A stretch of DNA of 64,000 nt from Prionace glauca (GCA_037974335.1 CM075760.1:43094103-43158102), one strand, 5' to 3'. Positions 23,427-33,427 are shown, counted from the first letter of the stretch. Notes: generated from the letters alone by a model not told the origin. Numbers and translations: made by a program.

Positions 23427-23536
23427 TTGCTTTGTTAATATCTCAATCACTATTTTCTGAATGAAAAGTGCAACCACTCCTTTGGAAGTCGGACAGTTTT
23501 GTGCTTAATTCAGTGGACAGTTTTTAAAAAATTATT

Positions 23537-23791
23537 TAGCACCAGATTTGAACCCAAATTGGGAAATAGTTGTGTGAGTGGAAAAAATAAAATTTACTCC
23601 ATTATTAGCCAGATTTTGCCCGTATCATCATCTCCATCGTCAGAGTTATGCAACCTATCAATGTCCTTTTACTGTTCTTGACGATCTGAACATGACATTT
23701 TCAACTCAACGCAAACCTGGCTAATAGTGGAGTAGATTTTACTTTTTCCACTTACACACATAATTTCCAGATTTGGGTTTAAGATTCGCAT
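23537..23791. repeat. Imperfect inverted repeat from tRNA-spacer family
   Basis: The left arm 23,537-23,621 (containing GAACCCAAATTGGGAAATAG and CTCCATTATTAGCCAG) is the inverted, diverged copy of the right arm 23,713-23,791 (CTGGCTAATAGTGGAG, AATTTCCAGATTTGGGTTT). The arm sequence is the same family as the 'TCTACTGACACAAATATTTCGCAGATCTGGGTC' block after the tRNA-Glu copies at 7.6, 11.9 and 1.55 kb. Confidence 0.7.
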
Positions 23792-24077
23792 TCAGTTATG
23801 AAGTTTAATAGTACTTGAGAGTTGTGATAAGCTGGTGTTGTTCCGCGGCTTTACTACAGTAAGGTTTATATAGGAGGATGCCAATAACTCTCTTTGAATG
23901 TGATGAGCTACAACGAAACTTAATGCAGTAGGAGGTAGTGTACTCAGTATTATGGGGGAACCAGCATAGACACTTTAAATATGAATTGTTGTGGGTAATT
24001 GACACGATTGCGGAATGGGACTGATTCAAACTGACAGAAGTATTGCATGATCACTTGCAGGTTTCTGTGGTGTGTTC

Positions 24078-24149
24078 GGTTCTGTGGTGTAATGGTGAGC
24101 ACTCTGGACTTTGAATCCAGCGATCCGAGTTCAAATCTCGGTAGAACCT
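24078..24149 (+). tRNA. tRNA-Gln (TTG)
   Basis: 72 nt: GGTTCTGTGGTGTAATGGTGAGC start, anticodon TTG (GGACTTTGAATCC), T arm CGAGTTCAAATCTCG, 3' end AGAACCT pairing with GGTTCT. Close to canonical vertebrate tRNA-Gln; reads CAA. Looks functional. Confidence 0.92.
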
Positions 24150-24429
24150 TTCTTTAATTTCTCAACGCAGATGATTAATTTGGTGAAGGGCATTTCAATT
24201 CAATCACCTCAAATGAATACATGGTATAAACAAGACACGCTCATGGGGCCCGGGAAACTAACATGGGTGATAGAAGAAAGAGGGTGATGGCAGAAGGCTG
24301 CCTTTGGGGCTGGAAGCCAGCGTCCAATGGCGTTTCACAAGAACCTATGCCGGCTCCCCCATTCTTCGTCATTTATATAAATTACATCGATGATTATGTG
24401 GGGTAGGATTGGTATCTTGAGAATAGATG

Positions 24430-25108
24430 TTTAAAAATGAACTTTTTTTTCTACCTGCGATACCTGTAATAATCTCAGAAAGAAATCACACTGCACAACA
24501 AACATATATTCACAGTTCAGCTGCTGGAAAGGGAAGGTGGTTGTGGCGATTAAATAAAGCTTCCACCAATTATTCTTCTGTTCTTTCTAACGAGATCAGT
24601 TCCTCGCCTTCAGTTCCTGTATTGGAAACTGCTCTCGGTCTGTCTATTTGAAGTGTGGTGTTTGCCAAAGTTATTCACTGGTATCAGAGGCGTTTCAATC
24701 GGAGCCCAATTTATTCTCTCTCATTCCATGGGGGAATTGTGCCTAATCCCAACAGTGGATTACTGAGACCAGCGAAATCCTGATCATTTTTCGATGTTGA
24801 GATCAATCCATTCCCTGACCACTCACTCCTTACCCCTCGCACTGAGCGAAGCGCAGGATAGGATATATTTTATGGCAAAGATGTGTAGCACAGAGTGGAT
24901 CCAATCGGAGCCCAATTTATTCTCTCTCATTCCATGGGGGAATTGTGCCTAATCCCAACAGTGGATTACTGAGACCAGCGAGATCCTGATCATTTTTCGA
25001 TGTTGAGATCAATCCATTCCCTGACCACTCACTCCTTACCCCTCGCACTGAGCGAAGCGCAGGATAGGATATATTTTATGGCAAAGATGTGTAGCACAGA
25101 GTGGATCC
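24430..25108 (-). repeat. Inverted relic of a V-segment leader intron, with 206-bp tandem duplication
   Basis: On the minus strand this matches, in order, the leader intron of the plus-strand V segment (32,605-33,030): 'tctgtgctacacat', 'tatcctgcgcttcgctcagtgcgag', 'aatggattgatctcaacatcgaaaa', 'caaacaccacacttca', 'gaaggcgag'. The leader and V exon are not present beside it. Inside it a 206-bp unit is repeated directly (24,697-24,902 and 24,903-25,108) with about one difference, so this duplication is recent. Confidence 0.8.
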
Positions 25109-25490
25109 ATTTGCGTTCCACATGCAACATGACTTACATCTATAAATTCTCATCTTGAACATTTCAATTGAAATTCCAAGGCAAGCAGAGCTTTATCAGC
25201 AGAATGGTTCAGATTCCCATCCCCTTTAATATAGCCAAGTTGTTTCTGATTTCACTACAGAGGTTGTCTATTAAACAATGACTGAACACAGGAGGTGAAT
25301 GTGAGAAGCTGAAGTTTCCAGTTGAAGAGGTTCCCAGTGTCTCTGAGCAGCTGAACTGGGGAAGCCTTTGGGCAGAGATTGTCCTGCTGCTATTTCCCTT
25401 CCTGGCCACCAGGGGTCGCTGTAATACGTCCAGGCGCTGCTCGGCCCAGTGTCACCTCTTGCCCACACCGGCCCAGCCGCTGCTCGTTAG
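25109..25490. repeat. Arm of a distant inverted repeat
   Basis: Reverse complement matches 37,585-37,960 over about 380 bp: 'cccttcctggccaccaggggtcgctg', 'aggttcccagtgtctctgagcagctgaactggggaagcc', 'gattcccatccccttt'. The arms are about 12 kb apart and flank the plus-strand V segment region. They could be two copies of an unclassified mobile repeat or the ends of an old inverted duplication. Confidence 0.75.
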
Positions 25491-26260
25491 CGGAACATCC
25501 GGGACTTGAAGAGAGGCGGGGCCAGCCGCCATATTTCCGTGACGTCACTGTCAGCCCCTCCCCCCGTCGAGGAAAAAGCGACGGTTCAGAAATGTAGAAA
25601 ATGAGAGAAATTCCCACCCGGAAATCCCGCCGGGAGCGGAATTAAAATTAAATAAAATACATATTTTTATAAAGCGGCAGGTGGCGGAACCGCGCATATG
25701 CTATAGTATTTTTCCAGAGCGCACCGCGCGGGGGTGATTGAAAAACAGACGCAATAAAAACAGAAACGATTTTCCCGAATGGAGAAGGAACCGAAAGTCT
25801 GACGGGTGAGGATGTGAATAATAATCATCAAGATTCAAAATATTAAAAGATTAAAATGGAACTCCCTGGGCGCATGTGCGGGAGAGGATTTCAACCAGAG
25901 TGCAGCGCGCGGGACGCCGTCTCCCCTGGCAACGCAAGATGGCGGCTGGACTTCTCCCCTGGCAACGCAAGATGGCGGGTGGCCGTCTCCCCTGGCAACG
26001 CAACATGGCCGCTGGCCGTCTCCCCTGGCAATGCGGGCGATGGGTGTGATTGTGGCGCAGGCGCAGTGAGGTCTGCCTGCAGCCCATTGTCCAGGTTGCC
26101 CCCAGTGGATGTGGTGGGGATGGTGCAGCAGATGCAGCAACAATCCCAGTTTCAATGGGGGGAGAGAAGCTGCAATGCTGCTCCCTGTTGTTCACTCGTC
26201 TCCCCAGTCTCAGCATTGCAGAGTGTTGCAAAATCAAAATGGCAAAGGCAGCAGCTGTTG
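25430..26260. promoter_or_regulatory. CpG-rich promoter-like block
   Basis: The sequence is strikingly GC- and CpG-rich against AT-rich surroundings. Between 25,490 and 25,570 it stacks an ETS-like ACATCCGGG, a GC box (GAGGCGGGGCC), a YY1-type GCCGCCATATT and a perfect CRE TGACGTCA. A tandem array with YY1- and RFX-like motifs follows (25,918-26,050). No convincing coding exon is attached on either side. It may be the promoter of an unseen gene or non-coding transcript, or a promoter carried by a mobile element. Confidence 0.55.
25918..26050 (+). repeat. 33-bp tandem array with YY1/RFX-like motifs
   Basis: Four units with a period of exactly 33 bp (CTCCCCTGG starts at 25,921, 25,954, 25,987 and 26,020). 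Each contains CCCCTGGCAACG (RFX half-site-like). The first two carry the YY1-like CAAGATGGCGGC/G, the third a variant CAACATGGCCGC, and the fourth has diverged. Confidence 0.85.
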
Positions 26261-26439
26261 TAGTAATAACATCAAATTAATAAAACATGTGATAAACTGC
26301 AACAATAAAGACCCGCAATCCGATGCAGCAACATAAAATTGAAAGTCGCTCTTTCACAGATGATGCCCCAAGACCTCATCTTTCGCTAAAACTTGTAGAA
26401 CCGTCAGTTTCCCCTGACACAGGTGACAGCTGGAGTTAC

Positions 26440-26740
26440 AGGAAACGGCACAGTGGTTAACACTGTTACCTCTCAGCGCCAGGGACCCGGGTTCGATTCC
26501 TGGCTTGGGTCACTGTCCGTGTGTGGAGTTTGCACGCCCTGCCAGTATCTGCGTGGGTTTCCTCTGTGTGCTCCGGTTTCTTCCCACAGTCCGAAGGACG
26601 TTAGCTGCATTTGCCGTGCTGAATTCTCCATCAGTGTACCCGAATAAGCGCCGTGGTGTGACGACTAGGGAATTTTCACAGTAACTTAATTGCATTGTGA
26701 ATGTAAGCCTTACTTGTGACTAATAAACTTTACTTCAAAA
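26440..26740 (+). repeat. Full-length tRNA-derived SINE
   Basis: The tRNA-like head has A box GTGGTTAACACTG and B box GGGTTCGATTCC. The conserved core follows ('gtgtggagtttgcacgcc', 'gcgtgggtttcctctgtgtgctccggtttc'), then a 3' tail 'cagtaacttaattgcattgtgaatgtaagccttacttgtgactaataaa'. The tail is shared with the orphan ends at 35,405-35,465 and 37,530-37,585. Confidence 0.85.
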
Positions 26741-27353
26741 TCTGCGCGTCTTGACACCACCATAAACCACAGCGCATTTAGTGCAAGAGGCGATGTGTGA
26801 ATTACGGAAGCTGTAGAACAGAAACAGGCCTTCTGGACCAGAAACTCTGGGATCCATCTCCACTTCATGGATATAGAGGATGTGTTCCTTATCCGGTCAC
26901 ACAGGTTTATGATCTGCTTGTAAATTCTTCCAATAAGCCGAATGACAAGTGAAAACAACAGGAGAGTTTCCTGCAGGAGTTACTGCCGGAGGAAATGGAA
27001 ACAACTGCCCGACTTTGTCAGGTATAATCATGGAGCAACCTAATGGGAATCTCTGGTTATCTAGCGCCACCTCAGGGCATGGTACCTGGTCCATGGCACC
27101 TACCGTATTACTAACTGAAATGTTTTGCTGAGTCTAAATTGTCTGCTTTGTTTTCTACAATGACAACGAAAGAGTTTGGGTCATCAAATTCTATAAATAT
27201 TCTCATATTCATTCCCTAAACTGCCACGTTGCTTTTTTGGTGATGTATTTTTTAGTAATAAACCATTTATTGTAATTAATAGTTTGAGAATTCACCAGGA
27301 TTTTAGGTTCCGTTTCAGACTCATTCTGATCACAATGTTTGCCTAACGCTCTG
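26741..27353. other. No gene seen
   Basis: About 600 bp between a SINE and a V relic, with no recognisable exon, RNA gene or repeat. Confidence 0.45.
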
Positions 27354-27375
27354 TTATGTTGAGTGAGGCTCTGAC

Positions 27376-27580
27376 AGTTTTTGTACAGGTTCAGCCCAGC
27401 TCTGTGTCTCTGTGGGTCTCAGTGTGCAATAATACACCCCGGAGTCTGTCAGCTCTGTTTTACACACTTTCAACGGGACGGTGCGGGTTGTATCATTGAG
27501 CTCCGCTGAGAAACGGCCCCCAGGGGATCTCCCTGTGTTCCTAGTGAATTTATTTGTTTGCAGCAGATACTCCATGGTTT
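27376..27580 (-). pseudogene. Truncated TCR V segment (V4)
   Basis: Minus strand. Framework 2/3 remnant MEYLLQTNKF, then GRFSAELNDTTRTVPLKV and ELTDSGVYYCTLRP, followed by an intact signal: heptamer CACAGAG (27414-27408), 23-bp spacer, nonamer ACAAAAACT (27384-27376). It is the close relative of the plus-strand segment at 33.1-33.4 kb, whose spacer is nearly identical, but everything upstream of framework 2, including the first Cys, Trp and leader, is missing. It cannot encode a full V domain. Confidence 0.85.
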
Positions 27581-27782
27581 CACCAAGATTTCCCAGTTAA
27601 AGGGCTGCTCGGAACCCGGGAAACTACTATAAAGGCGGATTTTACAGAGAATGATACATTCAGCATCGCAGAAATAAAGCATCCGGGCAATTTAGTATTT
27701 TTATTATGTTCTAGTTATATTAACAGTTCATGAACCAGGTCACAGGTCTGATTCAGTGAGAGGAGGTGAGAGTGACTTTGCT

Positions 27783-27821
27783 GGTTTTTGTACGGGCTGA
27801 CTGCGCCTCTGTAACAGTGTG
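27783..27821 (-). promoter_or_regulatory. 23-spacer recombination signal of V5
   Basis: Heptamer CACACTG (27821-27815), 23-bp spacer, consensus nonamer ACAAAAACC (27791-27783), minus strand. Confidence 0.93.
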
Positions 27822-28259
27822 GGGCTCAGCGCACAGTGATACACGGCAGAGTCAGAGACACGGACCCCGGTGATATTTAATGGAGCAGTTTTCTTAACTT
27901 TGTCCAAATCAGCAGAAAACCGGTCGGAGAAATCTGGAGACGTTTCTCCGCCATCCGTGCCATATTTCTTCAATAAATATCTCGGAGCTTCCCCAGGATA
28001 TTGGATGTACCAGAAAAGATAATTGTCTGTATATTTTGCTTCGTAACTGCAGTTCAATATTACCGTCTGTCCTTCCTGAACCGTTAATTCAGGCGGCTCC
28101 TGGGAAACTGAATCTTGGCCACTGGTTCCTGTAACAACATATAGAATGTGTGAGAAATCTGTGAATAAAAATAACCCATAAAACGCACACTGAGGATTTG
28201 AGCTCAGACCCACCGGGCAACATGACCATTATTATCAGTAAAGCACATAGGGAACACAT
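27822..28259 (-). CDS. T-cell receptor alpha/delta-type V segment 5
   Basis: Minus strand. The leader exon (28259-28214) encodes MCSLCALLIIMVMLP with a GTGGGT donor; the intron is 85 bp. The V exon (28128-27822) opens GTSGQDSVSQEP, with first Cys in VILNC, framework 2 as FWYIQYPG (Ile where most have Arg), RFSADLDKVKKTAPLNITG and SDSAVYHCALSP (His before the second Cys). All fold residues are present and the frame is open. It belongs to the alpha/delta V group and probably is functional. The nearest relative here is the broken plus-strand segment at 31.0 kb, judged by the CDR3-side sequence. Confidence 0.92.
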
Positions 28260-28379
28260 GGATCCTGACTGGAAGAAAAAGGCGACACTGTTTGAAATGT
28301 GTTGTTGTTTCTAGTCTTGTATCACAGAGTAAACTCAGGTCAGAGGCAGCTTCAATCATTGGGAAACTGGGGGCCGGTT

Positions 28380-28450
28380 ATCAGTGCTGCCATTGGCTGG
28401 TGTCTCAGCTCTGATGTCAGCTGTGGACCAATCGCTGTGAGTGAAAGGTT
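28380..28450 (-). promoter_or_regulatory. V5 promoter with CRE and CCAAT
   Basis: TGACATCA on the minus strand (28419-28412) lies about 155 bp upstream of the V5 start codon, between an ATTGG box (28426-28432) and a second CCAAT (28391-28396). Same design and distance as at V1. Confidence 0.6.
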
Positions 28451-29169
28451 TAATAGGGCTGACACGCACCAATCACATTCCGTCCCTGGCTGTGGGTGTC
28501 TACACTTCCTCCCTCTTTTTCTCTCTCACATTTTCCCTCATTCTGCATGTTCCTGGGTTTAACTCGTTTTCCTCCGAACTCATTGTGAAAATATTTCTTC
28601 GGATAGATTTTTCTTTCTAATTAATGCGGAAAATTAAATATTTTATCATCGATCTGATGAACATGTACTAATGAGTGCATCTAGAGCATGACAATAAATA
28701 ATAATGAGGTGTTTTATGAATATGGGATAAGAAGTCACAGAACTCCACATCGACCTACGGTTTCACCGGGGTTACTCTTGTCCTTGGAAAGGACAGATTT
28801 CAATCAGTCATTATTTCTACTCAAGGGACTTTAGAATGGGACAACAGTGGAGCTGAATTTCACAACAGATCACTTTGGAAATGTGTCGCCTTACAGCTAG
28901 GCACCTGATCCAGAACGATGATGAGTACAGATTGATGAAGTTATTCACCCCGGAGACCTGCGTGTTTGTGTGTATTGGATCAGGAAGTAATTGAGTTTGA
29001 TCTGGGTGTAATTTGAGCGACAAATGTTACATTTCTCAACAGTGACGATCGTTAACCTCAGCGAGGGAATACAATTCAGACCGGGGCTGTGTTGTAGGCT
29101 TAATTCTCTGTATATGTCGATAAGATGCAACACTTTTTTATTCAGAAGCATTGATGATGAACTTACACC
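28450..29169. other. No gene seen between V5 and V6
   Basis: About 700 bp without recognisable exon or RNA gene; AT-rich. Confidence 0.45.
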
Positions 29170-29208
29170 GGTTTTTGTATGAGGTCCGTGGGAGCCTTAT
29201 TCACTGTG
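29170..29208 (-). promoter_or_regulatory. 23-spacer recombination signal of V6
   Basis: Heptamer CACAGTG (29208-29202), 23-bp spacer, nonamer ACAAAAACC (29178-29170): full consensus heptamer and nonamer, minus strand. Confidence 0.95.
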
Positions 29209-29689
29209 GGTCTCAGTGCACAGTAATACACGGCGCTGTCTGTCATCTTCAAACCTTTCATGGACAAGTGAAAAGTGCTTTGTTTCAGGCTGAGATTCCC
29301 GCTGAAATGCTCAAATCCGGGAGCCGTCTCGTTAAACCCATAACTATCGGCTCTGAGCAGATACTGAGGAGCTCGGTGTGGATATTGGCGATACCAGAAC
29401 AGGCCATAGTTTGTAGCTGAACTCGATACAGAGTAATTGCAGGATATTGCTGAATCTTCACCCTCGGCTGCTTCAACTCTTGGTTTCAACTGGGACACCG
29501 AGTCTCCGTTACTCATCTCTGAAGATAAACAGCAGACACACAGTGGATTAGGAGTAAGAGGAAGACAATAATCAAACAGTGATGGGAAAAGCAGATTGCA
29601 AAAGGATTACGATGTATTTTAGGAATGTCCCAGTTTCACTGACCTGCGATCAGAGCAATAACCAGAGTTAGAAATATTTTCACCCTCAT
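29209..29689 (-). CDS. T-cell receptor alpha/delta-type V segment 6
   Basis: Minus strand. The leader exon (29689-29644) encodes MRVKIFLTLVIALIA and ends at a GTCAGT donor (GT present, weaker than consensus). Intron 125 bp. The V exon (29518-29209) opens EMSNGDSVSQLKPR, with first Cys in AISC, framework 2 LFWYRQYPHRAPQYLL, then FSGNLSLKQSTFHLSMKG and MTDSAVYYCALRP. The open frame and fold residues suggest a functional segment. A CCAAT-like box (ATTGG, 29784-29788) lies about 95 bp upstream of the ATG, but no perfect CRE is seen. Confidence 0.92.
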
Positions 29690-29989
29690 GGTTCCAGTCT
29701 GAACTCCAGGAACAGAAACATTGATTTCTGGCTGTAACCGACTTGGAATGTGAGAATTTGAAAGAGAAGGAGTATGCAATACCATTGGCTGGGTTTGATT
29801 TCCCCTCCCATTTTATACCGATCAATAGAAAATTTCTGAAGAAGGAGGCCGTGATGTTTTGTAAGTGATCACAGAACGCCCTCCTGTGGACAGTACAACA
29901 GCATCAGAAACAGACACAGAACCAAGAGCCCAGACAGATACACTCCGAGAAACATAGAGACACAGAAATATCCAGTAACAGCTACAATT

Positions 29990-30290
29990 CTGGCCAAGAG
30001 GAAACATCCACTCCACATCCACCCTGTTAACAGCTCTTACGGTTTGAAAGGTTTTAATAAAGTTACCTCTTTCTCTTCTAAACTCCAGTGGATGCAACCC
30101 AGCATCACCATTCTTTCTTTGTAAAATATCCTACTCATTCTGGTAATAGTTTTACAAACCTTCGAATATTTTCTAAAGCATTACCATTCGATAAGGAGGC
30201 AAGTATTGTGCACAATTCTCCAAATATGGTCTCACAAATGCCCTGTATAACGGAAACATGCCCTGACTATTTTTGCAATACATTCCCTCA
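29990..30290 (-). mobile_element. Antisense CR1 3'-end fragment
   Basis: The minus strand encodes HPLEFRRERGNFIKTFQTV and NRVDVEWMFPLGQN, the terminal block of CR1 RT proteins (compare SLEFRRMRGDLIETYKMMNG at 19.9 kb). Strongly diverged. Confidence 0.75.
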
Positions 30291-30439
30291 TAATAAGTGA
30301 TAACATTCTATGTTATTTTCTAATTAATTGCTGTACTTGCACATTAACCCCTTGTGATTTCTGGACCAGGACAGCCAAATTCATTTATACCTCAGAGTTT
30401 CGTGATCGCTCGCCATTTACACATTAATCTTCTTTCATT

Positions 30440-31010
30440 TTCAGCATGCCAAAATTGAGAACTGGCGCTACGACAACGGATGAATGAACATCGCTCGACA
30501 ATCACCAGGCAAGACTGTTCCCTTCCTGTTGGCGAACACTTCAGCTGTCACGGGCATTCGGACTCTGACCTTCGGGTAAGCATTCTCCAAGGCGGCCTTC
30601 ATGACACACGACAGCGCAGAGTCGCTGAGCAGAGACTGATAGTCAAGTTCCGCACACATGAGGACGGTCTCAACAGGGATCTTGGGTTCATGTCGCACTA
30701 TCTGTAACCCCCGTGACTTGCCTGGGTTTGCAACATCTCACTAACTGTACTGCCTGGAGACAATGCACATCTCTTTAACCTATGTTTAATGCTATCTCCA
30801 CTCACATTGTCTGCACATTTAAGACTTGAATAGCAGGTTAGCTGTAAAGACTCGCATTCTAATCAGTATTCTGTAAACTGTGTGTGTCTTTATATGCCCT
30901 TCTCTGACCAGAACCTTCCACATACCTGACGAAAGAATAGCGTTTCCGAAAGCTTGTGTGTTTACTAGTACATAACTGGTTGGACTTTAGCTGGTGTTGT
31001 GTGAATTCTT
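30440..31010 (+). mobile_element. Penelope-like element, 3' end
   Basis: Carries the C-terminal part of a Penelope-type GIY-YIG endonuclease (30,480-30,707: EHRSTITRQDCSLPVGEHFS, SDSDLRVSILQGG, DTRQRRVAEQRLI, THEDGLNRDLGFMSHYL). A 3' untranslated stretch follows, with a hammerhead motif (30,920-30,961) and the end block 'ggttggactttagctggtgttgtg'. Only the 3' end is here; reverse transcriptase is absent. The right end abuts framework 2 of a V relic, so the insertion lies in that V segment. The family call rests on the endonuclease pattern. Confidence 0.75.
30920..30961 (+). ncRNA. Type-I hammerhead ribozyme motif, copy 1
   Basis: Stem I strand ACATAC (30920-30925) pairs with GTGTGT (30956-30961). 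Core CTGACGA (30926-30932). Short stem II formed by GAA (30935-30937) and TTC (30944-30946). Core GAAA (30948-30951), then the self-complementary AGCT (30951-30954) as a minimal stem III, with a possible cleavage point after 30955. Hammerheads with such tiny stem III that act as dimers are known from Penelope-like elements. Folding was judged by eye. Confidence 0.6.
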
Positions 31011-31011
31011 A

Positions 31012-31245
31012 CTGTACTGGTACCGTCAGCAGGCCTGGAAAGCTCCAGTGTACATGGTTCTTCTTATTGGAGAGAATGTACAAAGGGGCAGTGACCTCAA
31101 AGATAAGTTTTCTTCTAAATTTGATAAAAATAACAAGACTACCAAGCTAACGATCAGTTATACCGTGATCTTCGATAGCGTCATGTATTCCTGTGCTATG
31201 AAGCCCATACTGCTACAGAGATATAACGCATGCCGTACAAAAACC
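31012..31245 (+). pseudogene. TCR V segment relic cut by a Penelope-like element (V8)
   Basis: Plus strand. V homology starts abruptly at LYWYRQQAWKAP in framework 2, right where the Penelope-like end stops, and runs through FSSKFDKNNKTTKLTIS to VMYSCAMKP. The signal is imperfect: CATACTG (31206-31212), 24-bp spacer, nonamer ACAAAAACC (31237-31245). Leader, framework 1 and the first Cys are lacking. The end resembles V5 in inverted orientation. Confidence 0.8.
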
Positions 31246-31249
31246 CCAC

Positions 31250-32379
31250 ATTGGCAGTTCCAGTTAGCTGCCAGCAGGGCGCGCTCACGCGCCCCTAATT
31301 CAGATTCCACAGTGAGAGTGCCAGAGATTCATCAAATTACAACAAAACACAACACTCAGAAACAGCAACTGATGTGGTACAGTTTCACAGTTACATTAGT
31401 TGATGATTTTAACTTACATTTGCAATGGACACAACATTGACAAGTCGATTTGAGATTCCGTAACTCCCTTGTTTTGATTTTCAATGCGTTTCTCTACCCA
31501 TTTGTTCCTAACTGTTCTTGCCTTTCCTGGTTTATGGAAATTGTGCGCATTTCCCTTTCCCAGTCTTTAACGTAAACATTTAAAGCTTTTTCTGTTACCT
31601 TGTACATTAATTCAGAACCTCTCTAATACAGCTGCTCAGCTTTCCATCCGCGTCACTGTTAAAGATTTTGCAAAGTATTGAAACATTTACGAACACTGAC
31701 ACTCCTGGTCCGAGTCTACTGGTCCGCAATGTGGAATGAACATTTGGCTACCACTGTTACAGAGAGGCAAAGTTATAGAATTCCAATGTGACATTATTAT
31801 TGAGTTCAATTCTCTCCAGACTAAGTCTACCTGTGACTACACTATCTATGGTAGCCCCGCCCAGAGGTTTCCTGTGCTCTTCTCACCCTGATCTGTCTCA
31901 CCTGCGTTGTTTTATTAGAGCTTTTATCGGAGATATCGATCTTTTCTGCTTTCCCCTGCTTGGCACTCTTTTGATCAGCAGTCCAATGGGGTGGCAAGCT
32001 ATATTCCCACTCTGAAGCAGGATTTCACACACTGCAAAGTTAGAAATTGAGGGAGCATCGTGTGGAAATATCTTAGGCCATTCATTATTCTATCACTTCT
32101 AATGAAGTCGATGTCTCAACTTAGAAAAAAATCCTTCCCCACCATAACTGCTTTCCCAAACATGTTTCAAAACAAGCTGCTTGTTATGTTGTTGTGTGGA
32201 CGGATATTGTCATTCTCCATGTCAGAAGAGAGCCATCAAGACTCAGGGAACCAGTCGGCTCCTGAAATGACAGTTGAAGGGGAAAGTAATCTCCTGTCGT
32301 GGGATGACCAAATTCACTTCTCTCCGCCAATAGGATGAATTGCTGACAAAGGAACGATGAGATCATTGGTTGCATTGAA
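31250..32379. other. No gene seen
   Basis: About 1.1 kb between two plus-strand V segments. I see no exon with splice sites; possible decayed repeat sequence near 32,040-32,130 cannot be assigned. Confidence 0.4.
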
Positions 32380-32465
32380 GTACATAGAAACTTGAAGCTG
32401 ATTGGATGTCATCTGATGACATTTTTAGCAGTAAACCAATCAACAGGGGCCCGGATCTGACTCGA
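32380..32465 (+). promoter_or_regulatory. V7 promoter with paired CRE-like motifs
   Basis: GATGTCAT (32405-32412) and TGATGACA (32414-32421) form a back-to-back CRE-like pair about 120-135 bp upstream of the V7 ATG, with ATTGG at 32401-32405 and CCAAT at 32437-32441. Matches the promoter design of V1 and V5. Confidence 0.55.
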
Positions 32466-32540
32466 TCTTTTCCACTCTTGACAAAAAACAATTCAGCTTC
32501 AACCCGTTCTGGTCAAATTCGCCGCAAGCACGTTGCAAAC

Positions 32541-33427
32541 ATGTCTCCTTTTACTCTGCATTTATTCCTCACAGCGGCAGCACTTTTAACCGGTAGGTTC
32601 ACAAACTGATCCAGTCTGTGCTACACATCGTTGCCAAAAACTACATTCTATCCTGCGCTTCGCTCAGTGCGAGGGGCTAAGGGTGTGTGGTCAGGGAATG
32701 GATTGATCTCAACATCGAAAAATTATCAGGTTCTCAACACTGAACACTGTTGGGATTAGGCACAATTCCCCCATGGAATGAGAGAGATTGAGTTGGGCTC
32801 AGGTTGAAACCAGTGAATAACTTTGGCAAACACCACACTTCAAAAAGACAGACCGAGAGCAGTTTCCAATTACAGGAACTGAAGGCGAGAAACTGATCTC
32901 GTTAGAAAAAATAGAAAGTTTATGGTAGAACTTTAATTAATCGCCACAACCACTTTCCCTTTCCAGCGGCTGAACTCTGAAATATATTTTTGTTGCGCTG
33001 TGTGATTTCTTTCTGAGATTATTGCTCAAGATGACGACATATTTGGTGGAGGGTGCGGGTAGGTGGGGGAGACAGAGTGAAGTCGCATTGTTTCTTTAAT
33101 ATTTCTTTGCTTCCTCACAGGACATTGCGGAGGAGATTCTGTTTCACAGACACCGGCTGCAGTCACCGTCACTGAAGGAGATGTTGTTCAGTTACTCTGT
33201 AATTACACAGTTACAAGTAGCAGCACTCCTTATTTATTTTGGTACCGACAATATTCCAGCGGGTCCATGGAGTTTCTGCTGAAGAGATATAGATACAGCG
33301 ACAACACAGAGACATCCCTCGGGGATCGTTTTACAGCGGAGCTCAATGAAACAACTCGCACCGTCCCGCTGCAAGTGTCTAAAACAGAGCTGACAGACTC
33401 CGGGGTGTATTACTGCGCACTGAGACC
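32541..33427 (+). CDS. T-cell receptor alpha/delta-type V segment 7
   Basis: Plus strand, opposite to the other intact segments. The leader exon (32541-32592) encodes MSPFTLHLFLTAAALLT with a GTAGGT donor; the intron is 528 bp and ends TTCCTCACAG. The V exon (33121-33427) reads GHCGGDSVSQTPAAV, first Cys in VQLLC, framework 2 LFWYRQYSSGSMEFLL, DRFTAELNETTRTVPLQV and LTDSGVYYCALRP. The extra Cys at the start (GHCGG) is unusual. Open frame and complete fold suggest function. A truncated inverted sister is V4 at 27.4 kb, and an inverted copy of this leader intron is at 24.4-25.1 kb. Confidence 0.93.

Noticed and set aside
25835-26263. Frames over 100 codons across the 33-bp array
   Set aside because: The repeat period is a multiple of three and GC content is high, so chance open frames on both strands are expected; motifs look regulatory.
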